Of a stretch of DNA of 64,000 nt, positions 8,790 through 17,749 are shown one piece after another. The stretch lies in assembly GCF_001758465.1 (NCBI RefSeq), contig NZ_MJIC01000014.1, positions 339,823-403,822 of the forward strand, read 5' to 3'. This DNA comes from Marisediminitalea lipolytica. Lineage in GTDB: Bacteria; Pseudomonadota; Gammaproteobacteria; Enterobacterales; Alteromonadaceae. Position 1 is the stretch's first letter; each line of letters starts with the position of its first letter. Both the position numbers and the translations under genes were made by a program. The notes under the pieces were generated by a model. The model saw nothing but the letters and a program-made list of their open reading frames with translations, made no database searches and was not told the DNA's origin.

Positions 8790-11700
8790 ATGAAAAAGTA
8801 TTTTTCCACATTAAAAAAACAAGCCAACTCACGCGCGAAAGAAGCTACGTTAAGTGTATTAGGCATTAATAATCCCAACCTTAGAAATCACCTTAGTGAG
8901 CACATAGAGTCTGATGAAGGCTTCGTACATGGGCCGGTATTCGAGCAAATGTTCAGTTGGGAACGTTATCTCGAAAAGAACATGTCGGATTTGGCTAGAG
9001 ATGGATTGCTGTCAGGTAAAGTCGTTGAAGCGTTGGATTCTAAGAAAAATGGCAGATACGCCTTCAAAAAAGAATGGAGTCCTTTCAAACACCAGTATAA
9101 AGCCTGGAATGACCTATTATCACCCAAACCGCAATCAAGGATTATCACCAGTGGTACAGGTTCTGGTAAAACAGAATGCTTTATGGTGCCAGTGTTAGAA
9201 GATTTATATCGCGAAACACAGCAACAAAATGGCCATCTAACAGGTGTCCGAGCCATATTTTTATACCCACTTAATGCGTTAATCAACTCTCAGAAAGAGC
9301 GACTAAATGCTTGGACTCAACATTTTGGCGGAGATATCCGGTTTTGTCTTTTTAATGGTAAAACGCCAGAGAAATTAACGAACAAAGAACAACAAATACA
9401 GAAGTCAAAGCCTCAAGAGGTGATGAGCAGAAATGGCTTGCGCGACGATCCCTCACCGATACTGGTAACTAACGGAACAATGCTTGAGTACATGCTTGTC
9501 CGTCAGTCAGATGCGCCAATTATCGAGCAGTCCAAAGGAAAACTACGTTGGATAGTGCTGGACGAAGCGCATACCTACGTTGGCTCACAAGCTGCCGAGC
9601 TTGCCTTACAGTTGCGGCGCGTAATGCAGGCATTCGATGTTAAGCCTGAAGAAATCCGTTTTGTGGCTACATCTGCAACCATTGCCGGCGAAGAAGCAGA
9701 GAATAGCCTGAAAAAATATTTGGCTGAGCTGGCTAATATTTCGATAGAACAAGTTGATGTTATTGGTGGTAAGAGAGCTGTTCCAGCACTTAATAAATCA
9801 GATTTAAAAACATTGACGATTGACCAGATTGAAGCAATCGAGCCAGAGGGACAACCAGTCCAGAGTAAAAAGGAAAAGCAAGACCCAGATATTTCTCGTG
9901 CTCGATATGAGGCTTTAGAGCAATCAAAAATAGCTAGAACGATAAGACATTTGCTAACCAAACCAGATAAGCCCCCACAAAATATTGGTGAGCTAAAGCA
10001 TGACTTGGCTGAGTTTAATCTGACGGAAAATGAGATATATCGTTGGTTAGATATTTGTACAGGGACAAAGCCTGACAAAAATACCGAAGCATTCTTGAAA
10101 CTCAGGGCGCATTATTTTCAACGAACACTCAGCGGCTTATGGTCTTGTATCGATCCCAATTGTTCTGAAAAGGAGCACTCGCATCTTAATGAAAACTGGC
10201 CTTATGGTTACGTCTACACAAACCAGAGGGTGAAGTGTAATTGCGGCTCTCCTGTGCTGGAACTGATGTTTTGTGATGACTGTAATGCGCCACATTTGAT
10301 GGGCGTTTATGATAACCATAGTGCAATTCAGCAGTGGGCTAATCGTGAAGACGATGAGTTCTCTCTATCAGAAGGGGAAAGGGAAGACTGGGATCAGGAA
10401 GGCAATGATATTGAATTGCCGGAATCAGCCAACAGAACTTCTCAGGCTGTTGTTTTTAGTAGCTTGGAGAATGAAGAGTTAGGCTATCAGGAGCTTTTCA
10501 TATCGGAAGATGGAAAGGTTGTTTTTGATAATCCAAAAATAACGTTATCTGCCAGAGAAGATACTAATCAGGTCTGTTCAGACTGTGGGCATTCAGGTCG
10601 CGGGCAGTTTGCAAAAGCCTTCAGAAGAGCAATGTTGGGCGCACCTTTTTATACGACCAATGCTGTTCCTACGGTATTGGAATATTGCCCTGATTTTGAA
10701 TCAGATGATTCCGACAATAAAAATGGGCCTAATTCACTCCCTGCGAGAGGACGGAGACTAATTACGTTTACTGATAGTCGGCAGGGCACAGCCAAAATTT
10801 CGGTGAATATGCAGCAGGAAGCCGAACGTTCTCACCTTCGCGGGGTTGTTGTAAGAGAACTGCGTAAACACCTGGAATCAAAATTAGATATTAGTCCTGA
10901 AATACTGGAGCGTGTTGCAGAGTATCAAGCAATGTCGGTCGACACGATCAGGCAATTTCTTCCTTTCATTAAAAAAGAGAAGCCGGATGACGCTAAAGCA
11001 CTTGAATTGTATTTGAATTGCCTCGAATCAGGTGCTGCGAGTAAGATGACGCCTACACCAATCACTTGGCAAGCTCTTGTCGATATACTCAAAGCTGACC
11101 GAGATGTCGCACATGCTATGACTTTCGAAAATGCCTACCTCGCGCCAGAAGTATTTAAAGAGGATGACGCAACGAAGTTGTCAGAAATGTTGCTTACAAG
11201 GGAAATCGCAAGGCGTCCTAAATACCGCAATAACCTGGAAACTCAGGGGCTGGTAAAGCTCGTATACCCTGGTATTGATAGTTTGCAATCTATTCCTGAG
11301 AAGTGGTCTGAACGTGGACTGTCATTACAGGATTGGAGAGATTTTCTGAAAATCTGTATGGACTTTTATGTTCGAGAGAATACGTTTGTTGAAGTAAATC
11401 TAGAATGGTCTAGTTGGATCGGGATGCATTTTTATCCCAAATTCTTACTCAGCCCAGAATCCAGAGAAGAAGAAGAGAATAGAGTCAAGAAGTGGCCACA
11501 GGTGAAAGCCGATAGGCAACGTCAACAAAGACTCATCTCTTTATTGGCCAAAGGTGCTAAGTTTCAGGTTATCAACAAGCAGGAAGAGGACATAATCAAT
11601 CTATGGTTAAAATCTGCCTGGAAAGCGTTGATTGAGTCTAAAACACTTAATGAGTATGCCGGAAAGCAGTATCAGTTAAATCTTAGGACTATAAGTTTCT

Positions 11701-14700
11701 CTTTGATGACCAAAGCTTACATATGTCCTATTAGCCATAAGCTTCTTGATACAACATTTAAGGGGATTACGCCTTACATTCCCTGGAACAAAAATCCAGA
11801 AGACTATGTTTGTGAAGAAGTCGAATTACCACATGTTTGGGAGTTCGATACCAGTTCAGATGTTTCGACCTACATTAGTGATATCCGTGAAAACGTTGCT
11901 AATGATCCACGGGTTAAAACACTGCGAGAGCAAAACCTCTGGACGGATATTAACGACAGGGCAATTGAAGGCGGTTTTTACTACACCACGGCAGAACATT
12001 CGGCCCAACAATCGAGTGAAAATCTGGAAAAGTATGAAGACCGATTTAAATTAGGCAAAAAGAATGTGCTTAACTGTTCTACCACAATGGAAATGGGGGT
12101 AGACATCGGCGGTATTTCTGCTGTTGTAATGAATAACGTTCCGCCTCATCCCGCTAATTACTTGCAGCGTGCAGGTCGTGCGGGTCGCTCAAGCGAATCC
12201 AGAGCAATAGGGTATACCATTTGTAAAAATAACCCCCATGACCAATTTGTGTTTAATAATCCGAAATGGCCATTTGTAACGGCTATTCCCTCGCCAAACG
12301 TTACTTTCACCTCGGCTAAATTAGTTCAGCGACATGTTAATGCTTATCTATTAGGTAAGTTCCTGCGTGAGAAAATTGGTACAACACAAAAGGAAAAGCT
12401 ATTCCTGAATTTGGAATGGTTTTACTTAACCGAACTAGAAACCAAACCAGTATACAAACGGTTTCGGGATTGGCTTATTGGTGAAGCCTCCCAGAATAAA
12501 GAGGCGTTGACTGTGTTGGTAAGAGGTACAGCATTGCAATCTGCCTCGGCAAAACTACTTTGTGAGCAGGCCGATAGTGTTATAGACAAATTGGCTTCTC
12601 GCTGGTTGAAAGAGTACAAGTATATTCAGAGCGAATTAACAGTCGCCGATCCTGATGGGCCTTATGCCTATAAGTTAAGAAATGATGAGCGCCGGTTGGG
12701 TGGTGAGTATCTACTTCGTGATTTGGCTACCAGAGGCTTCTTACCAGGTTATGGCTTTCCTACCGATGTTGTTAACTTATCAGTTAATTCCCTAACTGAT
12801 TATATTCGAAGCAAAGAATTCGAGAAGAGACAGAAAGCCAAATCAGATCAGGAATATAAAGCGGAAAGAGAAGACAACGTTTCTATTAGTCGCGGAATGC
12901 CAAGTCGTAATCTCGCAGTTGCGATCCGCGAATTTGCACCAGGCACTGAAATCGTCCTGGATGGTCGCGTACATCAGTCTGCCGGTATTTCATTAAACTG
13001 GCAGAATATGCATGTTGAGGGAGCCAAAGATTCCCAAAAATTCGATATAGCATGGCAGTGTGATAATTGTGGTCAAACAGGGTATGAAACTGAACTTAAC
13101 AAGCAAGGTGAGATCACCTGTACAAATGCCGCTTGTGGAAGACCTATTAAGCAAAAATACCAAAAACGCGTAATCCAACCCACAGGGTTTGTGGTCGATT
13201 TTTACCGGCAACCATCGAACAATATTGCTCATACGCATTTTATTCCGGTGCAAAGACCATGGGTTATCGGTAAGGGCGAGAGAGTTCCATTACCCAATCC
13301 AGAAATCGGTTACATGTTAACGGATACGGCTGGGAACGTGTTTCACCATAGCTCAGGTCTTCATTCAACTGGCTACGCTTTATGCCTGGGATGCGGCAAG
13401 GCTGAATCGATGACGCCATCGGGAGAGTTCCCACGCACTCTGGAGCCTGATACTCCGCACAGGCCTCCAATGCCCAATAAATTTCAACGAGATGAAAATG
13501 ACCGCCCCGACTGTGATGGTGCGGGTAAGATCCTGGAAGGCATCCATCTTGGCTATAACTCCACTACCGACGTATTCGAGTTAGTATTACGTAATCCCGA
13601 TACGCAGGAATACATCACGGATGTAACTATTGCTACTACTCTTGCCGTAGCTCTAAGAAAGGCTTTAGTGAGAATATTAGGGATATCTACAAACGAAGTG
13701 GGTTACAGCACTCGCCCTGCAATAGTGAATGCAGGTCAGGAGGCAAGAGTCATTCAGTTATTTGATATGGTAAGCGGCGGAGCTGGATTTTCTATTGCTG
13801 CTGCAAATCATGTAGAGCAAATGCTTACCGACATATTCACAATTTTAGATTGTGAGGATGACTGTGAACGATATTGCCATTCTTGTTTGTTAGATAATGA
13901 CTCGCGTCACGACATCGATAAGCTGGATCGCCAGAAGGCTTTGGAATGGCTTCAACAGAATATTCAGCAATATGTTTCGCTAAGCCCTGAATATCAAGAT
14001 CTTTTGGGTGACTCATCTTCGACAAAATATTGTCCAATGACACTTAAAGAAAAACTGAGCGAAATTCAAAGATCGAAACCAGAAATCATCAGTTTTGTAT
14101 TTTCTGAGAATGTTCAGGATTGGGATACGTCCACAGCACCGCTAAAAGCATTTTTCCATGGCATCCTAAAAGACGAGATAGCTGTTCAGCTCATTGTGCC
14201 TGAGGTTGAATTTGGTACAGAAATTACGTCTTTCCTGCGAGAGCTAAAAAATATCGGTGTAGAGGTAATAGCTAAACGCGTTACTCATCCCGTTGTTTTA
14301 CAGGCTTTAAGCAAAGAGCAGTGTGTAACTTTGGGAAATAACGATAAACATGCGCAAGTACCAGGCGAGCACTGGCTTAACAGCAGTGAGATATCAGTTG
14401 AATCCAGCACCTATCCACAATTAACCGGCAAAGCATTATCTTTCGAAAGCCCTTCATCGCAAGGTGCAACAGAACATCAGGTTCTCGGCGGTTTTAATGG
14501 CCCTTTAATTGGATTTGGTAAGCGCCTGGTTTGTTTCATATGTAATGCAGATCCGCGCTTGAAAAAGCTGTTGGATAGCGAGCAACTCCAATCAATTGCT
14601 TACACCGATCGCTATATTCAGAGTCCGGCAAGTATGATGTTGTTGGCAGAAGTGCTTTCAACTTTTGCAGGTTTCAACAAAGCAGAAATTACAGTGAATA

Positions 14701-15080
14701 CCTGCTTCGATGAGAAAAAATCAACAAGCCCTGGATTTGCCATTCATCATGATTGGGTAGATGAGGGGGATTATCTGACCATTTTCAATGCTTGGCTTAA
14801 TTTCGCATGTGATAGCGAAGTTTTTGTGGACTTGCGGGATAAGCGAGAGATACCTCACAGAAGAAGCCTGGAACTTATCTTTGCTTCTGGAGCTAAAGCA
14901 ACAATAACACTCGATCAAGGGCTAGGTTATTGGAAGCTGCGATTACAAAGAGGGCTTCACAACTATGATTTTAGTCGTTCTATAAACGAGCAAGCCACTC
15001 GTTTGGGTGACGCTTACAAGAACGCAGATGTTTCTAACAGTGCCGAATGGGAGACCTGGTTAACAGTAAGTATTGGTTAG
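8790..15080 (+). CDS. druE: Druantia DruE-like giant DEAD/DEAH-box helicase with DUF1998 C-terminal region
   Basis: The protein has 2096 residues. Motif I is TSGTGSGKTE (about 120-130), motif II LDEAHTY (about 256), motif III SAT (about 294) and motif VI YLQRAGRAGRS (about 1125), so roughly 800 residues separate motif III from motif VI. A four-Cys zinc motif (CDNCG..CTNAAC) lies near 1425, and the DUF1998 cluster DDCERYCHSCLL near 1690. The size and the helicase-DUF1998 pairing fit DruE, the protein shared by all Druantia types. ATG 8790 is chosen over an in-frame TTG at 8724 because GGAG lies 7 bases upstream and only 4 bp follow the druH stop. DISARM DrmA is a less likely reading. Confidence 0.8.
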   Translation: MKKYFSTLKKQANSRAKEATLSVLGINNPNLRNHLSEHIESDEGFVHGPVFEQMFSWERYLEKNMSDLARDGLLSGKVVEALDSKKNGRYAFKKEWSPFKHQYKAWNDLLSPKPQSRIITSGTGSGKTECFMVPVLEDLYRETQQQNGHLTGVRAIFLYPLNALINSQKERLNAWTQHFGGDIRFCLFNGKTPEKLTNKEQQIQKSKPQEVMSRNGLRDDPSPILVTNGTMLEYMLVRQSDAPIIEQSKGKLRWIVLDEAHTYVGSQAAELALQLRRVMQAFDVKPEEIRFVATSATIAGEEAENSLKKYLAELANISIEQVDVIGGKRAVPALNKSDLKTLTIDQIEAIEPEGQPVQSKKEKQDPDISRARYEALEQSKIARTIRHLLTKPDKPPQNIGELKHDLAEFNLTENEIYRWLDICTGTKPDKNTEAFLKLRAHYFQRTLSGLWSCIDPNCSEKEHSHLNENWPYGYVYTNQRVKCNCGSPVLELMFCDDCNAPHLMGVYDNHSAIQQWANREDDEFSLSEGEREDWDQEGNDIELPESANRTSQAVVFSSLENEELGYQELFISEDGKVVFDNPKITLSAREDTNQVCSDCGHSGRGQFAKAFRRAMLGAPFYTTNAVPTVLEYCPDFESDDSDNKNGPNSLPARGRRLITFTDSRQGTAKISVNMQQEAERSHLRGVVVRELRKHLESKLDISPEILERVAEYQAMSVDTIRQFLPFIKKEKPDDAKALELYLNCLESGAASKMTPTPITWQALVDILKADRDVAHAMTFENAYLAPEVFKEDDATKLSEMLLTREIARRPKYRNNLETQGLVKLVYPGIDSLQSIPEKWSERGLSLQDWRDFLKICMDFYVRENTFVEVNLEWSSWIGMHFYPKFLLSPESREEEENRVKKWPQVKADRQRQQRLISLLAKGAKFQVINKQEEDIINLWLKSAWKALIESKTLNEYAGKQYQLNLRTISFSLMTKAYICPISHKLLDTTFKGITPYIPWNKNPEDYVCEEVELPHVWEFDTSSDVSTYISDIRENVANDPRVKTLREQNLWTDINDRAIEGGFYYTTAEHSAQQSSENLEKYEDRFKLGKKNVLNCSTTMEMGVDIGGISAVVMNNVPPHPANYLQRAGRAGRSSESRAIGYTICKNNPHDQFVFNNPKWPFVTAIPSPNVTFTSAKLVQRHVNAYLLGKFLREKIGTTQKEKLFLNLEWFYLTELETKPVYKRFRDWLIGEASQNKEALTVLVRGTALQSASAKLLCEQADSVIDKLASRWLKEYKYIQSELTVADPDGPYAYKLRNDERRLGGEYLLRDLATRGFLPGYGFPTDVVNLSVNSLTDYIRSKEFEKRQKAKSDQEYKAEREDNVSISRGMPSRNLAVAIREFAPGTEIVLDGRVHQSAGISLNWQNMHVEGAKDSQKFDIAWQCDNCGQTGYETELNKQGEITCTNAACGRPIKQKYQKRVIQPTGFVVDFYRQPSNNIAHTHFIPVQRPWVIGKGERVPLPNPEIGYMLTDTAGNVFHHSSGLHSTGYALCLGCGKAESMTPSGEFPRTLEPDTPHRPPMPNKFQRDENDRPDCDGAGKILEGIHLGYNSTTDVFELVLRNPDTQEYITDVTIATTLAVALRKALVRILGISTNEVGYSTRPAIVNAGQEARVIQLFDMVSGGAGFSIAAANHVEQMLTDIFTILDCEDDCERYCHSCLLDNDSRHDIDKLDRQKALEWLQQNIQQYVSLSPEYQDLLGDSSSTKYCPMTLKEKLSEIQRSKPEIISFVFSENVQDWDTSTAPLKAFFHGILKDEIAVQLIVPEVEFGTEITSFLRELKNIGVEVIAKRVTHPVVLQALSKEQCVTLGNNDKHAQVPGEHWLNSSEISVESSTYPQLTGKALSFESPSSQGATEHQVLGGFNGPLIGFGKRLVCFICNADPRLKKLLDSEQLQSIAYTDRYIQSPASMMLLAEVLSTFAGFNKAEITVNTCFDEKKSTSPGFAIHHDWVDEGDYLTIFNAWLNFACDSEVFVDLRDKREIPHRRSLELIFASGAKATITLDQGLGYWKLRLQRGLHNYDFSRSINEQATRLGDAYKNADVSNSAEWETWLTVSIG

Positions 15081-15234
15081 GTATTAAATCTTACGGAAAA
15101 GTAGTTTTATTTATGATAACGCTGCTTTTCTGAAATTCACGATTGTGTAGGGTTTTGATTTATATGGTTAATTTATTTTGGCTGGCTGTTTGCTTTAGTC
15201 AGGGAGAAGTAAATTAACTCGGAGTAATAAATTT

Positions 15235-15708
15235 ATGAATATCACTGCTAGCCAAACAGTTAATACTAAGCCGAACTTTGCCTCGCCAACCGACGGGTTT
15301 ATCAGAGACAGCTTTGAGTCACATTTGCGAGAAGAGCTTAACTCCTTGGGCGTAACAATACCCGCCGTTCAGTCGCGAACCACTAAAGAGTTGGCTGTTA
15401 TGAAAGAGGATAAAGTGGTTGCCTACATTAGCAGAAAAACGGCCATAAAATCGGGGCAATTAGTGGTTTGCTTGCATCCAAGATTCGCGAAGCTCATCGA
15501 TGCAGCTATAGCTGCTGAACCTAATATTCAAATCAGGCCAGGCAGGCAGTCCCGATATATCTCAAGTTCAAACTATCGCGGCTTTGAGAGCAAAGGGTGG
15601 ACAAAAGAAATCGATACCAATGAACACATTGCTGTTGCTTATACCGTTACACCCTCCGCTGATTTAAGTGAACTGAAATCATTGCTACAAGCGCGACTTG
15701 CGTACTAA
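15235..15708 (+). CDS. hypothetical protein, 157 aa, downstream of druE
   Basis: I do not recognise this family. The gene starts with a good CGGAG site after a 154-bp AT-rich gap, which could hold a promoter. The protein is mixed alpha/beta with conserved-looking stretches VVAYISRKTAIKSGQLVV and SSSNYRGFESKGW, and ends IAVAYTV. It resembles a small nucleic-acid or ligand-binding domain, but I cannot name a fold. It overlaps or touches the next gene (stop at 15708, next ATG at 15728), so the two are probably one unit. Position between Druantia and the restriction genes suggests a defence role, by inference. Confidence 0.55.
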   Translation: MNITASQTVNTKPNFASPTDGFIRDSFESHLREELNSLGVTIPAVQSRTTKELAVMKEDKVVAYISRKTAIKSGQLVVCLHPRFAKLIDAAIAAEPNIQIRPGRQSRYISSSNYRGFESKGWTKEIDTNEHIAVAYTVTPSADLSELKSLLQARLAY

Positions 15709-15727
15709 CGTTGAGGTGAAGTCAGAT

Positions 15728-16783
15728 ATGCGTGTTCCTGAGTCCTTGCTTCGCAGATCCGTTAGATTATTAAACGCGATTAATATCCTGCATCGCCAGG
15801 GCTATGAAAAGCTAGGCTGTTCTTTCTGGGGCGGAATAGATTGTTTTAGCTGGGTAGCGGTCGTCACTTCTACTGACAATATGATGGTAGATCGTGAGAT
15901 TGGCATTACAAACCTTATCAATGAACGCGCAGATTCATTTCTCCATGAAGCTAATCGAGAAGGCAACGACTATTTTGGTTGGACTGATGCCAGAAATGCC
16001 AGTGCAGAACAGTTAGCGGAACTAATGAAGTTACGCTTTTCTGCACTTCTTGATAATTGTAAGGGAGAACACGCTGAAAATGTCGCGTGGTTGCTGCGGG
16101 TCATCCACCAAATTTCGATTACTGGTAAATTACCTTATGCCGTGTTCGACGAAACGCATGCTTTGCCTGACTGGACTTTTTTAATCGGAGATCGAGAGTA
16201 TGTTGACTACGCACCGGTTTGTGACGTTTTTCGATTAGGACACCAAAAGTATCGTTTCTGTGCAGTCAATCTGAATGAGCACATTGATTGGCATTCTGCG
16301 CATCGAACGATCATAGACAGAATTGCACTCGGCCAGGTTTCTGTATTGCCCCAATTTCCCCAAAACACGTACAGTGTGTTTGAAATGGGGGCTTATTGGG
16401 AAGGTGCTGTGTACTTTATTGCTAAGCTACTGGAACTAACGTCGAAAGAAGAGTTTTTGCGCTTTTTAGAGGGTAATAAAGTGCGGCCTGTATATGGAGA
16501 GTTGTTCTATCGAATATATGACTCAAATGGTCAACTGGATTATTTCGTTGCCTACGTCGTGAAACAGTATTTAAAAAGCAAGCCTGAATACGCAGGCGAT
16601 TTAAAAGATAGATGGGAAAAATGGTTGACCTATTTTGAAGCAAGAAATAGGTATAAACATAAAAGTCCGCAATACATGCATAAAGGTGGACACTATCAAA
16701 AAAATCCCTTCTACGGCGGAAATAACCCACTTCACCTGGGTTTATGCTTCAAGCACGGCGAAGAAAAATGGATATCGAATTAA
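15728..16783 (+). CDS. hypothetical protein, 351 aa, Trp/Tyr-rich, co-transcribed with the 157-aa gene
   Basis: I do not recognise this family. ATG 15728 is preferred because GAGGTG lies 9 bases upstream; an in-frame TTG at 15698 would overlap the previous gene. The N-terminus (LHRQGYEKLGCSFWGG) is followed by a helical centre. The C-terminus (residues about 305-351) is basic and rich in His, Gly and Asn (HKSPQYMHKGGHYQKN). No catalytic motif is obvious. It ends 14 bp before the nuclease gene at 16798, so 15235-17733 looks like one three-gene unit running into hsdR. Confidence 0.58.
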   Translation: MRVPESLLRRSVRLLNAINILHRQGYEKLGCSFWGGIDCFSWVAVVTSTDNMMVDREIGITNLINERADSFLHEANREGNDYFGWTDARNASAEQLAELMKLRFSALLDNCKGEHAENVAWLLRVIHQISITGKLPYAVFDETHALPDWTFLIGDREYVDYAPVCDVFRLGHQKYRFCAVNLNEHIDWHSAHRTIIDRIALGQVSVLPQFPQNTYSVFEMGAYWEGAVYFIAKLLELTSKEEFLRFLEGNKVRPVYGELFYRIYDSNGQLDYFVAYVVKQYLKSKPEYAGDLKDRWEKWLTYFEARNRYKHKSPQYMHKGGHYQKNPFYGGNNPLHLGLCFKHGEEKWISN

Positions 16784-16797
16784 AGTGAGTTTTTAAA

Positions 16798-17733
16798 ATG
16801 AGTGACATTAAATTATTCAGGATCAGCGACTCGCAAGTATCAGAGCTGCTGGCAAGATCGGCTAAATTGGAAAGAGATCTTCAGCGACAGATTGAAGCCA
16901 ATATGGACGCCTTTCTGAGCATTCGTTTTCTGGCATCTGAGTTTGTCACTACCAACGGCGGCCGCATAGATAGTCTGGGACTCGATGAGAATGGCTGTCC
17001 GGTAATTATCGAATACAAGCGTCACTCAAATGAGAATGTCATTAATCAGGGGTTGTTTTATTTCGATTGGCTATTGGATCATAAAGCTGATTTTCAGTTA
17101 ATGGTAATGGCTAAATTTGGGCAGCAAGCGTCAGAAAATATTGAATGGGCGGGAGCACGATTAATTTGTATTGCAGCCGATTTTAATAAGTTCGACGAAT
17201 ATGCAATCAAGCAAATCGACCGTAACATTGAGTTGATGCGATACAAGTATTTTAGTGATGATTTGCTATTACTAGAGCTGGTAAATTCACAATCTTCAAA
17301 GTCAACGGCAGTGGTAACAACGTCGAGTGAATCGCAAAAAGATGAGGCAGCCAAAAGCAATACAAGTGGCAAAACTCACAATCACGAGCAAGCCGTAGCC
17401 AAAGCGTCTCAACAATTAACAGACCTTTACAAGGATTTATGCGATTACTGTGAGTCCTTAGGTGATGACGTCATCAGAAAAGAATTAAAGCATTACACGG
17501 CATTTAAGCGAATGAAGAACTTTGCTTGTTTGTGTGTGGCACCGGTTAAAGATCCTAAAGTTACCCTCTGGCTTAAGTTAGCGCCTGCTACTGTTGAGTT
17601 AGAACCAGGGTTTTCTAAAGATGTGACGAACCTTGGTCACTGGGGGTCTGGTGACCTTGAAGTTGAAGTCAGAACCATAGAAGATGTGGAAAAAGTGAAG
17701 CCGCTTCTCAAACAGAGCTTCGACGAGAATTAA
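16798..17733 (+). CDS. NucS/DUF91-like PD-(D/E)XK nuclease with C-terminal DUF5655 domain
   Basis: The 311-residue protein has an N-terminal nuclease-type core: GGRIDSLGLDENG then VIIEYKRH, i.e. Asp ... Glu-x-Lys in PD-(D/E)XK spacing (about residues 60-80). A Ser/Lys-rich linker (about 165-200) follows. The end matches DUF5655 (HYTAFKRMKNFACLCV, then LWLKLAP). Proteins of this build are found in phage-defence and restriction neighbourhoods and probably cleave or bind DNA. hsdR begins 16 bp downstream, so it may be an accessory gene of the type I system or belong with the two unknown genes before it. Confidence 0.72.
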   Translation: MSDIKLFRISDSQVSELLARSAKLERDLQRQIEANMDAFLSIRFLASEFVTTNGGRIDSLGLDENGCPVIIEYKRHSNENVINQGLFYFDWLLDHKADFQLMVMAKFGQQASENIEWAGARLICIAADFNKFDEYAIKQIDRNIELMRYKYFSDDLLLLELVNSQSSKSTAVVTTSSESQKDEAAKSNTSGKTHNHEQAVAKASQQLTDLYKDLCDYCESLGDDVIRKELKHYTAFKRMKNFACLCVAPVKDPKVTLWLKLAPATVELEPGFSKDVTNLGHWGSGDLEVEVRTIEDVEKVKPLLKQSFDEN

Positions 17734-17749
17734 CAAGGATAGTAGTGTT

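Noticed and set aside
8790..15080. DISARM DrmA/DrmB for the giant helicase
   Set aside because: No separate DUF1998 gene, phospholipase D-type DrmC or DISARM methyltransferase follows; one very long helicase-DUF1998 protein fits DruE better.
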